In this document: piece by piece, positions 1 to 8,241 of the stretch
How the letters are laid out: each line of letters begins with the position of its first letter
How positions within the stretch are numbered: position 1 is the first letter of the stretch
Source of the DNA: Acropora yongei
Taxonomy: Eukaryota; Cnidaria; Anthozoa; Scleractinia; Acroporidae
Length of the DNA stretch: 15,759 bases
Assembly (NCBI GenBank): GCA_014634225.1
Contig: BLFN01000126.1
Span: 2,611,727 to 2,627,485 of the forward strand
Direction: 5' to 3'
Position numbers and translations under genes: made by a program
Notes under the pieces: generated by a model
Told to the model about the DNA's origin: nothing
Database searches by the model: none
Seen by the model: only the letters and a program-made list of their open reading frames with translations

Positions 1-125
1 CGATTTTTTTCTCTCAACATGGAAAAAATAAAGGTAGAAAGGTCGATTCTTTTCCAAATTTCTTACTTCAGAAAATCGGTAGTTAAAAAATTACGTGTTT
101 AATAATCAGTCCATTTGATACAAGA

Positions 126-895
126 ATGAACATGTATAATGCATTAGAAATGCCTTACCTCAGTTATTGTAGTAGGTAAAATCCAAAAATTACAAAAGAG
201 GGCTGCCAGAATCCTCACCTTCTCTAATTACGAGATACGCTAAAATGTTCTATGGGATAGCTTGGCTGGGAAAAAACTTGAAATTTTGAGGTCGAAACAG
301 CTTGATGTGTGCATAGTCTTTTTCCATTATATATGAGGCGAATCTTTTCCTATAACCTAAGAAACTCAGAAATTAACTTTCACATCCCTAAATCTAGAAC
401 AGAGTTTGCAAAAGGGAGCATACAGTATCGAGTAACTGTTTTATAGAATATAATCACCGAAGTTTTTAGAACTCAGTTTACCCTAAGTGACTTCAAGACC
501 ATTACTCAAAGGAAAAATTGTTATATTTTTGTTTAAGACTTTCAACAGTTAAATTCAAATTAATATGGTAAATCTGTATTTTACACTATAATGTACACTA
601 ATCCTATCTACTAAATAAGACAAGGTTTGTAAGGAAAAACAATATGGATTTTTTATATTTATTTATTTTTTTAATTTTTATTGTAGAATATTGCAGATTG
701 TGAATGAATGTCGTAGATTGTAGTTAGTTAACACGATTCGTTGTTAGGAAAAATAACAGAGATATCTTGTATACTTTTATTGTAGAATATTAATTAAATG
801 TCGTAGATTGTAGTTAGGTGGACACGATCCCAAGGATGAGCAGCTTTATTGTGATAAGATGTCATGTATAAATAAAGTTGACGATGATGAGCTCG
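126..895 (+). mobile_element. Decayed LINE fragment (reverse transcriptase C-terminus plus 3' tail)
   Basis: Broken frames read like the end of a non-LTR reverse transcriptase. Near 126-175 there is a YNALEMPYLSYCS-like stretch. Near 175-240 follows KIQKLQKRAARILTFSNY, a typical motif of this region. Near 356-540 come LRNSEINFHIPKSRTEF and later TLSDFKT. Several stops and at least two frameshifts interrupt it, so it is inactive. The 3' part is AT-rich and ends near 866-891 with ATAAATAAAG and a short GATGAT-like tail, as many LINEs do. A GTCGTAGATTGTAGTTAG motif occurs twice inside (about 708-730 and 799-817). The family is not assigned beyond CR1/L2/jockey-like. The same 3' end lies beside A2, so the insertion is older than the duplication. 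Confidence 0.75.
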
Positions 896-1345
896 AAAAG
901 AATGAATCGTGTACATTTGATTGGAGCAATTTGCGCAAGAAAAGTAGTTAACACAGCAATGGGCAAAGATATATTGTCAACCATGCACTGTCGTAGTAAT
1001 TTATTTGACATGAAGAATAACTACTGGTCGTCCAGATAGAAAGGCGTCAGATGACAAAATAAGGGCCCTTCAAAATTTGATTCCTCTCAGTCAATTCACA
1101 GTAAACGAGAATCGATATTGTTTCCAATCTATAATCGTCATCAGTTACAGCGGCGTTACATGAGCTCAATAACAATTTTTTGATAGTAGCGTTTGCTAAT
1201 CTTTAATCGAATAAAGTAAATAGACAATTCTTAGGCCATTTTACACGTTCAATAATTCCATACAAGCAACTTGGACAAGTTCCATTGGGATGTGTGAATC
1301 AAGTGCATCAATTCAATAGCAGTTTTTCAGTCTTAGTCGTATAGA
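896..1345. other. 3' flank of gene A1
   Basis: No gene is seen. This stretch lies between the LINE tail and the stop codon of A1, and matches about 9996-10250 in unit 2. On the minus strand an AATAAA hexamer sits at 1005-1000, about 340 bases after the A1 stop; it is a possible polyadenylation signal but is not proven. The part from about 1205 to 1345, together with the A1 C-terminus up to about 1495, is missing from unit 2. Confidence 0.5.
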
Positions 1346-2188
1346 TTATTCCCGGCACAGATTGCTTTCGAAGAAAACTACAGACAAAAGGCTTTCATCA
1401 AATAATTCAGCACAAGACCTGCTTCTCACACAGAGCTGGTAAGAATCAGGAACCGGAATGCAACTTTCACGCTTGCGGTAATTCACACCGCCGGAACAAA
1501 TAGGCCCCTCAATAAAGTCGGCGTTTAAGCCACTTTTAAACGCGTTGTCGGCCTCGCTATTCCTGAATGTCCACACAATGTCTCTCCATTTTTCTTCTGA
1601 TAATTGTAGATCCAAAGCACGAAACTTCCTCCGCAGCTTAGACTTGTCAACTTTGTAAACTAGAACAGTAGAACAAGGAGGTTTTCGTTTGCTCCACCGT
1701 ATATTGGGCCAAACGTCACCAAATTTGTGGGTCAAATAAAACCCATCGCCGTCGCTAAAGTCCAACTTTTGGCCTCCACTAGGCAAGTGAATTCCATCCT
1801 CTAGGATGAGTTTGGCATGGCTAGCCGTTGTTCCATGGTAATAAATTTCGTATTTATCGTCCTCTACAGGCGTTTTAGGAAATTTGCTGTCGTCCTGTGC
1901 ATAGCACTTGTTCTTATCCCCATCCTTATCTACGTTGATCAAGTTCACCGGTCCATTTCTTATATCAGAATGTACCGTGAACCACGTATTCAACTTCTTC
2001 CTTTGATATGGAAAACTCTCCTGTTTTTTGATGGGGTGTGCAACAGGCGCTAGATTTACTTCGAAAAAATGTGTGCACTCCATCAGACTGTGTCCTATTC
2101 GTTGGCAATCATTTCTGGCATCAAGTGTCTTTAACCAAATCTTCCAAAAGTCATCGAGAATCATACCAACGGCGGCGGTTGCAGCCAT
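1346..2188 (-). CDS. Gene A1: PARP-like (DUF3990-like) ADP-ribosyltransferase, intact
   Basis: A 280-residue protein predicted to transfer ADP-ribose from NAD+ to an unknown target. Visible motifs form an H-Y-E style site: H118 in YYHGTT, Y151 in GDGFYLT, and E227 in ADFIEGP. Between them lie a DFS/G element (about 143-149) and EKWRDIVWTFR (199-209), which is also kept in gene B. Residues 1-55 look helical and differ from B; homology to B starts near residue 59 (FPYQR). The C-terminal YQLCV to FF segment is shared too. The ATG at 2188 has A at -3 and G at +4. No signal peptide or membrane segment is obvious, so it is probably cytosolic or nuclear. It is intronless as seen and diverges from gene B across about 1 kb. 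That it is an active enzyme is inference from the motifs. Upstream non-coding exons cannot be excluded. Confidence 0.8.
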   Translation of the reverse strand: MAATAAVGMILDDFWKIWLKTLDARNDCQRIGHSLMECTHFFEVNLAPVAHPIKKQESFPYQRKKLNTWFTVHSDIRNGPVNLINVDKDGDKNKCYAQDDSKFPKTPVEDDKYEIYYHGTTASHAKLILEDGIHLPSGGQKLDFSDGDGFYLTHKFGDVWPNIRWSKRKPPCSTVLVYKVDKSKLRRKFRALDLQLSEEKWRDIVWTFRNSEADNAFKSGLNADFIEGPICSGGVNYRKRESCIPVPDSYQLCVRSRSCAELFDESLLSVVFFESNLCRE

Positions 2189-3117
2189 CGTATAGTGATT
2201 ATGGCCTTGATCGGAAGGACTAAATGATTCTCTAAGTATACCGATGAACCAACGTTAGCACGGCCCATCCAAGATGGAGGGAATTTTTCTAAATCTTTGG
2301 AGAATTAAGATCTTGATACGGTGGCAAAAGTATACTGCGCGAGTCAGTGTTACAGCCAAGGCACAAAGTATGTCCTCCTATAAAACCAGATGTTAGATCC
2401 ATTCGTTTTATTCTGCTTGTCATTGAGGACGTTCCAAAAGAAACAAAACTAGTTCTTTTCACACGAGTAGTCAACGGTGAGAAAGTTAATTCCTGACCTT
2501 ATACCCAATTCTCCCAAAATTCTACAGGGTGGCGCCTTATATGACTCCTGTGTTTCTATTGGTTGAAATGGATATTTGCTTCAAGCGTCATTTGTCTCGT
2601 AATCGGTTTATCGCAGTGTTTCTCAGAAGCATGATGTATACTTGATTCTCACAAATAATTGTTGATACCGCAATCATCAGCATAGAGGCTATTTAGTTGC
2701 AAAATACGAACCTTGCTTATGCTTATTGTATAAAATAAGCATCGCCTTCATGCTATCAGATCGACACGAAATCCTTACCATATTTGGTCTGGTAATAGTC
2801 AGATTATTAGCTGTTGAATAACAATTTCAGGTTTTCCTTGAAATAGTTGCCATTTTGACGTAAACATATCTTATTGGCCAAGACGCTCTTCGTTTTGAGA
2901 ATCGTATAGTTTTGAGAATTGACCGTTTGATGCTTAGTAACACTCCATACTGAAAAGTATATTTTGCACTGGCAAGTACAATGAATTCTCCTTAACAATG
3001 CATTTCCTATGCACGTGATATTCCAAAGTTTATGATTTTGACTCTCTTCGTGACACGCTTAATTTATTGCGTTTCAAACGACAAACAGGTTCTGAAACTC
3101 GATTTTCTCCCTTTGAG
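2189..3117. promoter_or_regulatory. Divergent intergenic region between A1 and B1
   Basis: No convincing coding sequence is seen. It separates the starts of two head-to-head genes, so it should hold both promoters. ATTGG (inverted CCAAT box) occurs at 2558-2562 and 2873-2877. The part 2428-2586 is identical in unit 2. A candidate first-exon donor for gene B, TTTGAG then GTAACC, has its border after 3117 and is kept in unit 2. No clear TATA box was singled out. Short indels separate the units, for example extra bases near 2660 in unit 1 and about 33 extra bases near 12213-12245 in unit 2. Confidence 0.5.
2428..2586. promoter_or_regulatory. 159-bp block identical in both units, likely core of the divergent promoter
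   Basis: This block matches 11207-11365 base for base, while the neighbouring stretches differ. It contains an inverted CCAAT box (ATTGG, 2558-2562) and a GGTGGCGCC element near 2528. It lies 240-400 bases upstream of the A1 start and about 530 bases upstream of the candidate B first-exon donor. Its role as promoter core is inference from position and conservation. Confidence 0.45.
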
Positions 3118-3141
3118 GTAACCCTTTTTAAGCAAAGGTAC

Positions 3142-3164
3142 ACAGAATTGCCCTGAAATTCTGT
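3142..3164 (+). repeat. Hairpin in candidate first intron of B1
   Basis: ACAGAATT (3142-3149) pairs with AATTCTGT (3157-3164) across a 7-base loop. In unit 2 the same hairpin has 13-bp arms (12532-12564). It lies between the candidate donor after 3117 and the acceptor before 3269. Confidence 0.45.
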
Positions 3165-3268
3165 CTTCTTACTTTTTCCTGTGTCCTTAGCTGTGTACCA
3201 TGGACATGCAGATGAACGTACACGCTTGGCTTAAACACATGATTTATTTTTACTGTTTTTCCCTTCAG

Positions 3269-3328
3269 CGAGGGCAGGCCTTTACGGTGTACTCGCTAAA
3301 AGCCGTTCTCACAAAAAGGAAAAAAAAG
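3269..3328 (+). other. Candidate exon a of B1 (60 nt, probably 5' UTR)
   Basis: The acceptor is CCCTTCAG before 3269 and the donor is GTAAGG after 3328. It has no ATG. Its A-run is 8 long here but 10 long in unit 2, making that copy 62 nt. A length change that is not a multiple of three argues that this exon is not translated. Confidence 0.5.
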
Positions 3329-3525
3329 GTAAGGAAGAAGGTAAAAATTACTTCAACTACGAATGATCACCGCAAGGACGCCACATTTGCTTAAGCTTTG
3401 ATAAACTCTCATTCTACAATGGCAATATTCCTCAAGAAAAATCTAATTTCGATTTGGTAATCATCCGGTGGGTACAACGCATTCGCTTGGGCTAAGGTTT
3501 ATATTGTTTCTGATCTGCTCCTCAG

Positions 3526-3574
3526 CTGCGAGACAAACAGTTCCTCTACAATGGCAATACTACTCGAGAAAAAG
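3526..3574 (+). other. Candidate exon c of B1 (49 nt, carries an ATG)
   Basis: The acceptor is TCCTCAG and the donor is GTAGGA. An ATG at 3551 in good context (A at -3, G at +4) opens eight codons, MAILLEKK, that end exactly at the donor in phase 0. It can therefore join in frame to exon d or directly to the last exon at 4052. Unit 2 keeps it with one base change, just before the ATG. Confidence 0.5.
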
Positions 3575-3674
3575 GTAGGAAAACACATTATTATAACTAA
3601 GTCAACTCAGCAAGGACGCCACAGATGCTTAGGATATGGCTTAATAATCTTTGTCACTGTTTTCTCCCGTTCAG

Positions 3675-3713
3675 TTAAACCCTCACACCGCAAGAACATT
3701 CTATGAAGAAAAG
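3675..3713 (+). other. Candidate exon d of B1 (39 nt, phase 0 to 0)
   Basis: The acceptor is CGTTCAG and the donor is GTAAGA. Only one of three frames is open, LNPHTARTFYEEK, and it starts and ends in phase 0, in register with exon c and with the last exon. Unit 2 has one change (L to I). A second ATG at 3703 lies in another frame, which fits exon e. Confidence 0.5.
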
Positions 3714-3812
3714 GTAAGAAATATAAGGTGATGTAACCAGTTGTTTCTTCAATAAATATGCCATATACTCTCGGACATAAACTCACTGAAGAATTACTAT
3801 TTATCCCGTCAG

Positions 3813-3858
3813 TTGGGTAAAGCGTTCTTATAGAATGACAAGACTTACCGAAGAAGAG
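3813..3858 (+). other. Candidate exon e of B1 (46 nt, possible start switch)
   Basis: The acceptor is CCCGTCAG and the donor is GTAAAA. Its length is not a multiple of three. Joined after exons c and d, it stops the frame begun in c at TAG 3831-3833. One base later, ATG 3835 opens eight codons (MTRLTEEE) in phase with the last exon. Six of 46 bases differ in unit 2, more than in any other core, yet the stop-then-ATG arrangement is kept. Confidence 0.5.
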
Positions 3859-4051
3859 GTAAAAAAAATAAGTTCAAGCGAGTACACCGCATACCTTTGA
3901 CGAATTGTTTAATTTTAGTGTTACCGTTTTTCTCGGTAATATAAAGTTAACCCTAAATCCGACAACGACAACATTTCTCAAGGAAAGGGCAGATTTGTGG
4001 TTAACTCAGTCCGTGAACTAAAGCTAAAACCTTATTGTGATTATTTATAAG

Positions 4052-5254
4052 GGAAAAAAAGGAGGACACTCCATCGATTCCAAACGGGACAGTGGAGATA
4101 CTAGTGGACTTTTCCCTCTTAACTGTTTAAAAGAAAATGAAGACGAAGCTTTTGAATTGAACACGTTGCAAGAAATAGAGTTCCATAACAATCACGATGG
4201 ATATGACGATGCGAGGGCTGACCAGAAACAAACCGAACAACGTGATGAACAAAGAAAGGTTCTTAAGATTCTCGGCCTAGTACCTGATTTTCTTGACGGT
4301 CTTGAAGAACTAGCACCAGAGCAATATTACCACCGACTGCTAAGCCAATGGATCGATAAAGCTTTGGAAGAAAGAATCGATTGTCTAGATCCGACCGAAA
4401 ACAACCATATCACAGAACAACTACTTGAATATATTGGTTTCGATCCTAAAAGCAAAGCTGTGGAGACCATGCTAAAACGGTCGGCATCAGCAAAAAGCAC
4501 GCAAAACCACATTGAGGCGAGTGAATGGCCAAAGATCTTTGTAGCCGATGAATTCAAGTACAACCCTTCTCTTTCTTCCTTGTCGGACAGATTTCCTTTC
4601 AAACGTAATTTAACAGATAAATGGTTTCAATTGGATCCTGAAGAAACCAAAGAAAGCAAAAGTAATTATGACCACATAAGTCACATCAACATCATGAACG
4701 TAACGACAAAGGAATGCCTCCGTCAAATTCGCGACATTTTAGTCCAAGATGATCCAGAGCACATATTTCTCTTTCATGGCACAGATCACCAAAGCGCAAA
4801 TAATATTTTGGCAACGAGAGGGATCTACTTAAATGCTGGACGACCTAGGCGTGATTTTAGCCATGGTGAGGGATTTTACTTATCGAAAAATATGGACAAG
4901 GCGTTAGAATGGGCGAATTGCACGTCAACTAAGCCCGCCATATTGATATTCAGAACTGATGGACGCCTGTTAGACTCTGCCAAAAAGCTAAGTTTGTTTG
5001 ACAACGAAAAGCGATGGCATGAAATTGTACATTCTTTCAGATCGGGAAGAAGACTAGCAAAAACTCAAAAGAGCTTAAGTGCGTATGACCTCATTGAAGG
5101 CCCCATGGCAACGGTGAGGATAGACGAGGAGTCGGACGAGTTGGTTGTTGAGCAAAAACCGTCAACCTACCAAATGTGCCTGATTTCGAGTGAGTACTCA
5201 AAAAAGTTTCAACAAACTCTCCATTGTGTGCTTTTCTTGGACATAAATGAATAA
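4052..5254 (+). CDS. Gene B1, last exon: PARP-like ADP-ribosyltransferase with long N-terminal region
   Basis: This exon encodes 400 residues. The frame is open 5' to a GTG at 4037, but an AG acceptor at 4050-4051 in phase 0 is the likelier border. The first ATG in the exon is at codon 145 (counting from 4037), so the start must lie in an upstream exon. Numbered from 4037: residues 6-65 are polar and acidic; 70-150 look helical and match no family I know; 185-405 match gene A. The predicted site is H247 (LFHGT), Y281 (GEGFYLS) and E354 (DLIEGP), with RWHEIVHSFR at 326-335. It probably ADP-ribosylates a target; substrate and partner are unknown. No signal peptide or membrane segment is seen. 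B2 differs at 7 bases and 4 residues. It is paired head-to-head with A1. Confidence 0.82.
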   Translation, partial: GKKGGHSIDSKRDSGDTSGLFPLNCLKENEDEAFELNTLQEIEFHNNHDGYDDARADQKQTEQRDEQRKVLKILGLVPDFLDGLEELAPEQYYHRLLSQWIDKALEERIDCLDPTENNHITEQLLEYIGFDPKSKAVETMLKRSASAKSTQNHIEASEWPKIFVADEFKYNPSLSSLSDRFPFKRNLTDKWFQLDPEETKESKSNYDHISHINIMNVTTKECLRQIRDILVQDDPEHIFLFHGTDHQSANNILATRGIYLNAGRPRRDFSHGEGFYLSKNMDKALEWANCTSTKPAILIFRTDGRLLDSAKKLSLFDNEKRWHEIVHSFRSGRRLAKTQKSLSAYDLIEGPMATVRIDEESDELVVEQKPSTYQMCLISSEYSKKFQQTLHCVLFLDINE

Positions 5255-5292
5255 CAGCTGTGAATTGCTTTGCAATGAAACGATTCATGCTA

Positions 5293-5507
5293 AAAATTGT
5301 AAATAGTACAAAAACTAATTATGAAGCGCAATCTTGAAGGGACTATGTCAAGATATGCGGTCTTATTTTAAAAGTATAAAAGATGTCGAAAACTGCAAAT
5401 AATACAAAAATTAGTAAATGAGCGTTTTTCATGCAACAAGGAAGCCCAAGCTTAAAGAGGCTATGTCACGATATTTGGTCTTATTTTAAAAGTGTAAAAG
5501 AAGTCAA
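5293..5507 (+). repeat. Imperfect tandem dimer in the B1 3' flank
   Basis: A 49-base core at 5341-5389 (GACTATGTCAAGATATGC onward) recurs at 5459-5507 with about seven mismatches. The sequence before each core is also loosely similar (AAATARTACAAAAA). It starts about 40 bases after the stop codon, so it is probably in the 3' UTR. Unit 2 has the same dimer. Confidence 0.6.
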
Positions 5508-5615
5508 TGGAACCTAAAAATAATTATTCAGTTTGTTTCCGTAAGACTATATTACAGCTTTCAGACTATTTACTGTCTGCCATTGTCACGAATGGCAAGG
5601 ATGGATATTGATTAC

Positions 5616-5647
5616 AACTTGAAAAAGTTGGCCATGTTTTTCAAGTT
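5616..5647 (+). repeat. Hairpin in the B1 3' flank
   Basis: AACTTGAAAAA (5616-5626) pairs with TTTTTCAAGTT (5637-5647) around a loop containing TGGCCA. Unit 2 extends the stem to 12 bp (15021-15052). It could be a 3' UTR structure; its role is unknown. Confidence 0.5.
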
Positions 5648-6341
5648 CTCACTCTGACTTGATGGAGGTTTTGGCCCAGAATCTACCTTAGATAGATCTT
5701 TTTGTAAAAAAAATCGCAGATCTTCTTCTAGCGTTCAAAGAAGTATATTACCCACAAGTAAAGGCAATAGGGAATTGTATTTGTGAGGTTTTGACGAGAA
5801 AACAGCAAAAGCACGGTGACATGACCCCTTTCAGCACAACCTTACAAGCTTTTTCCCTGGAAGAAAACAACAACGACAGCAAAACAAAACCAAAAAAGAA
5901 CAGAAGCAAATAAAAAGCAAACAAACAAATCAAAAGAACAGTAATAGTACTTTGTAAGTAACCCAGATCCATCAAAGATTCTTTCAAGAGAGTTTTCAAG
6001 TTCGGTCTTTGCTTGCCACTTTTTTTATATTGAACATTTGTCGTTTGCTTTGCACTATGTGCAGAAACACATGTCTTGAAAAATTCAGTTCATTTGACGA
6101 TTCTTGCATTTTTGTGGAACAAAAATGTTTTTTCCCGCTCAGTAACTAGAACGCAAACGCTTATCAGAATGTTCTTTTAAATATCTTCAGAGTTTCTTCC
6201 CATATTTCACCTTTTCACACGCAGTTGGTTTATGAAAAACGAAGAGCGACATGCCCAGCTAAGTTTGCAAAAAAAAAAGCTCTGTAGGCTAAGGCCTTGT
6301 GCATACTTAAATGACTCAGTGGAAGCTGCCTTTTTTTAACT
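5648..6341. other. B1 downstream flank, no gene seen
   Basis: AT-rich sequence matching about 15053-15759. It holds an A-rich, AAC/AAAC-like low-complexity patch at about 5864-5945 with an AATAAA at 5909-5914, which could serve as a distant polyadenylation signal. Short open frames here are broken in unit 2 by the variable A-rich patch and are not called. Confidence 0.5.
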
Positions 6342-7964
6342 TGTTTCGAGTTTTAAAACGGTATTCATTGAATCGCTGACTGTCACGTAGTGATTACCGC
6401 TTTCCTTGACCCATTTATTTCCTTCTGAACATCGTGGTCCCCTTTAATAGGTCTTCTTTACCTTTCTTCATATCGTTTTCAATATGCTGTGAAGAAAGCA
6501 AGCGCCTACTTTGAAGGTAGCTTGCTACCAGAAGAAATGAAAGGAAGTAATCGTATACTTAGAATGTGCCCTGCTACCAGAAGAAAAGAAAAAACAATGG
6601 TTCGATTGGGAATTCAAGAATCAATGTAGTCCATAAGGTATCAGGCCCTGCTAAAAATTTCCTGACAAAGCTTTATCGGCGCATTACCAAAATGGCAGAG
6701 GAAGATTTTTGGATCATGATAAAATTCTGTTCCTGCTTTCAATCTTGGATCATTTGATTGCTATCATTAAATGTGTTGCTCTCCCAGTGTTAGTGGGTGA
6801 CAGCTATGAACTTCCTTGCAGGCTTAGTGGTCGAAATTTTTTTAGGTTTCCTTTCAGTTAACTTCAATTTCCAATCACGTTCCCGTATGTTCGGGAAAAA
6901 CGCTCTCGCAAACTTTGTAAGTGGCTTGGTTTTTATCAGTAAAACAAAACAGGGATTTCAAATGAGATAAATCGAGTTTCTGTTCTATTTTTAATGCGCG
7001 TGCTGACAGTACTGACAGAAAAGAAGTATCAGTTACTTCAATGTCGACGGGATCGCTTGACTCCTTTCAAATAACAGACATTCGACCCTTCACAAAGGTA
7101 CCCTTGTAGCTTGACAAGGTACAAGCCAATCAGAACGACTTTCCGTCTTCCACCTGTCACAGCATGGTCGTGTATGACTGACACGCACCACGCGCTTAAT
7201 GTGAACTGCAAAAACCAAACAGTGTGGGCGAAGCCGGACTGTTCACTATCTCGCATTTTGACACGTAATTAAAATGATTTTCAGGTCCTCCAGCTGTCAC
7301 GCTGTCTTCGCGTTCTCTCTGTATAAACTAGCGAACGTTGTGCAAGATGCAGAAATTCTTGTTTCAAAGATCTGAATAGTCGCATTTATTCGCGACGGCT
7401 CAAACGAGAAATTTCATCCATTGCCAGCGCTCTGTTTGGAAGGCGCTAAAAACTCGAATCGGGAAATTACATGCAGATTTAGTAACTACTTTGCAATTCA
7501 AATTTATTCATAGCCAAAAAGGCAAAAGCACTCTGTCAGATGAATTGAATCGTTGTTTCGTCAAAGTTGTCGACTTTTTTGTTATCAGTTGCCCGGCTTA
7601 CTACAGAAGACCTTACGACTTACGGCATTTCTTAAAACGTAAGGCAACTTTCGCACAGGTCTATTATTGTGTTTGCCCTACCGAGGATTGAAATGCCAAG
7701 AATGTGTTCATCCACTTATCGCCACAATATGATTTAGCAACGCAATGCGAATGTCAAGACGCATTTCCTTAGTCGCGAATTTCCTCTGAGCCTAGACGCA
7801 CGAAAACCTTACATCGCTTGGCGCACGGTGGCGATGAAGGGGAGCGAGATTTTATGAAGGAATTTACCTCGCGGCCGGAACGCCGGACAAATTGACTGAT
7901 ATAAGTAAAATACGAGTAGAGTCTAGACTATTCTGCGCGCCAGTCTCTAACGTTGCTCACTTGT
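6342..7964. other. Region without a recognised gene
   Basis: I see no conserved protein in any frame. Small items are: GCTACCAGAAGAAA twice (about 6527 and 6573); a TTCCCG/CGGGAA inverted repeat near 6884; GCCAATCAG (CCAAT box) near 7124; and a CpG-richer patch about 7790-7890. A 63-codon frame at 6566-6757 has no recognisable domain. Whether this is the rest of unit 1 or a unique spacer cannot be told, because unit 2 leaves the window first. Confidence 0.5.
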
Positions 7965-8165
7965 TTCCCAAGGTGGGGGGACTGCTATATATGGGCCATA
8001 TAGGTATGTGCCGCTGTGAAGGGTATGGTTTTCAAGCAGTTTACTCTAGCGTGGGGTATATAAATCAGAGCATTTGGGTGTAGAATAGGCTATCATTTTT
8101 CACGAAACTGACCAGTTGGTTGACTACACCAAGGAAACCAGGAATTTACTCTAGCATAGGGTAGT

Positions 8166-8214
<49 letters not shown>

Positions 8215-8241
8215 TAGCGGCACATCCACACCCAGAAATTC
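7965..8241 (+). repeat. Probable dispersed repeat with internal direct repeats
   Basis: TTTACTCTAGC occurs at 8040-8050 and 8145-8155, each followed by a GGGTA-rich stretch (GTGGGGTATATAAATC, ATAGGGTAGTAAAATC). A TATAGGCTAAGGG motif follows near 8190. The stretch ends at the gap, with a C-run after it. From memory, similar sequence recurs across stony coral genomes; I could not search to confirm it. It has no coding potential. Confidence 0.45.

Larger units (their letters stand above)
3269..3993 (+). repeat. Tandem array of about 140-bp exon-bearing modules upstream of B1
   Basis: Module ends fall at about 3328, 3442, 3574, 3713, 3858 and 3993, spaced 114-145 bp. Modules share short similar stretches: GCAAGGACGCCACA occurs at about 3372 and 3610; TACAATGGCAAT occurs at about 3416 and 3548; the GTTAAACCCT stretch at 3674 resembles GTTAACCCT at 3947. 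Four modules keep a polypyrimidine tract, AG acceptor, short core and GT donor. The modules ending near 3442 and 3993 have lost the donor and look decayed. The array is kept in unit 2 (12668-13392). It appears to have grown by duplication of an intron-plus-exon unit, supplying alternative 5' exons to gene B. Confidence 0.6.

Noticed and set aside
2289..2474. 61-codon minus-strand frame kept in both units (also 11068-11253)
   Set aside because: It begins with TTG, not ATG, and nearly all base differences between the units change the residue, which does not suggest a selected protein. It is probably promoter or 5' UTR sequence.
3200..3394. 64-codon plus-strand frame starting at ATG 3200, overlapping exon a
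   Set aside because: In unit 2 the same frame meets a TGA within 14 codons, and the polypyrimidine tract plus acceptor of exon a lies inside it.
3269..3993. CRISPR-like spacing of repeats in the exon array
   Set aside because: Repeats are degenerate, about 140 bp apart, and bounded by splice sites in a eukaryotic context; there are no short identical repeats with unique spacers.
4327..4602. 91-codon minus-strand frame inside gene B (also 13727-14002)
   Set aside because: Antisense shadow of the B exon; its identity between units follows from that of the exon.
5091..5288. 65-codon minus-strand frame over the end of gene B (also 14491-14688)
   Set aside because: Antisense shadow of the coding exon with no independent support.
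5748..5999. 83-codon minus-strand frame with a hydrophobic stretch
   Set aside because: The hydrophobic part is the complement of a low-complexity A-rich patch whose length differs in unit 2.
6566..6757. 63-codon plus-strand frame with an FLTKLYRRITKMAEEDFW stretch
   Set aside because: It faintly recalls the start of some transposase-derived proteins, but the likeness is too weak to call and no further homology follows.
7038..7256. 72-codon minus-strand frame
   Set aside because: No recognisable domain, no second copy for comparison, and length within chance expectation for this region.
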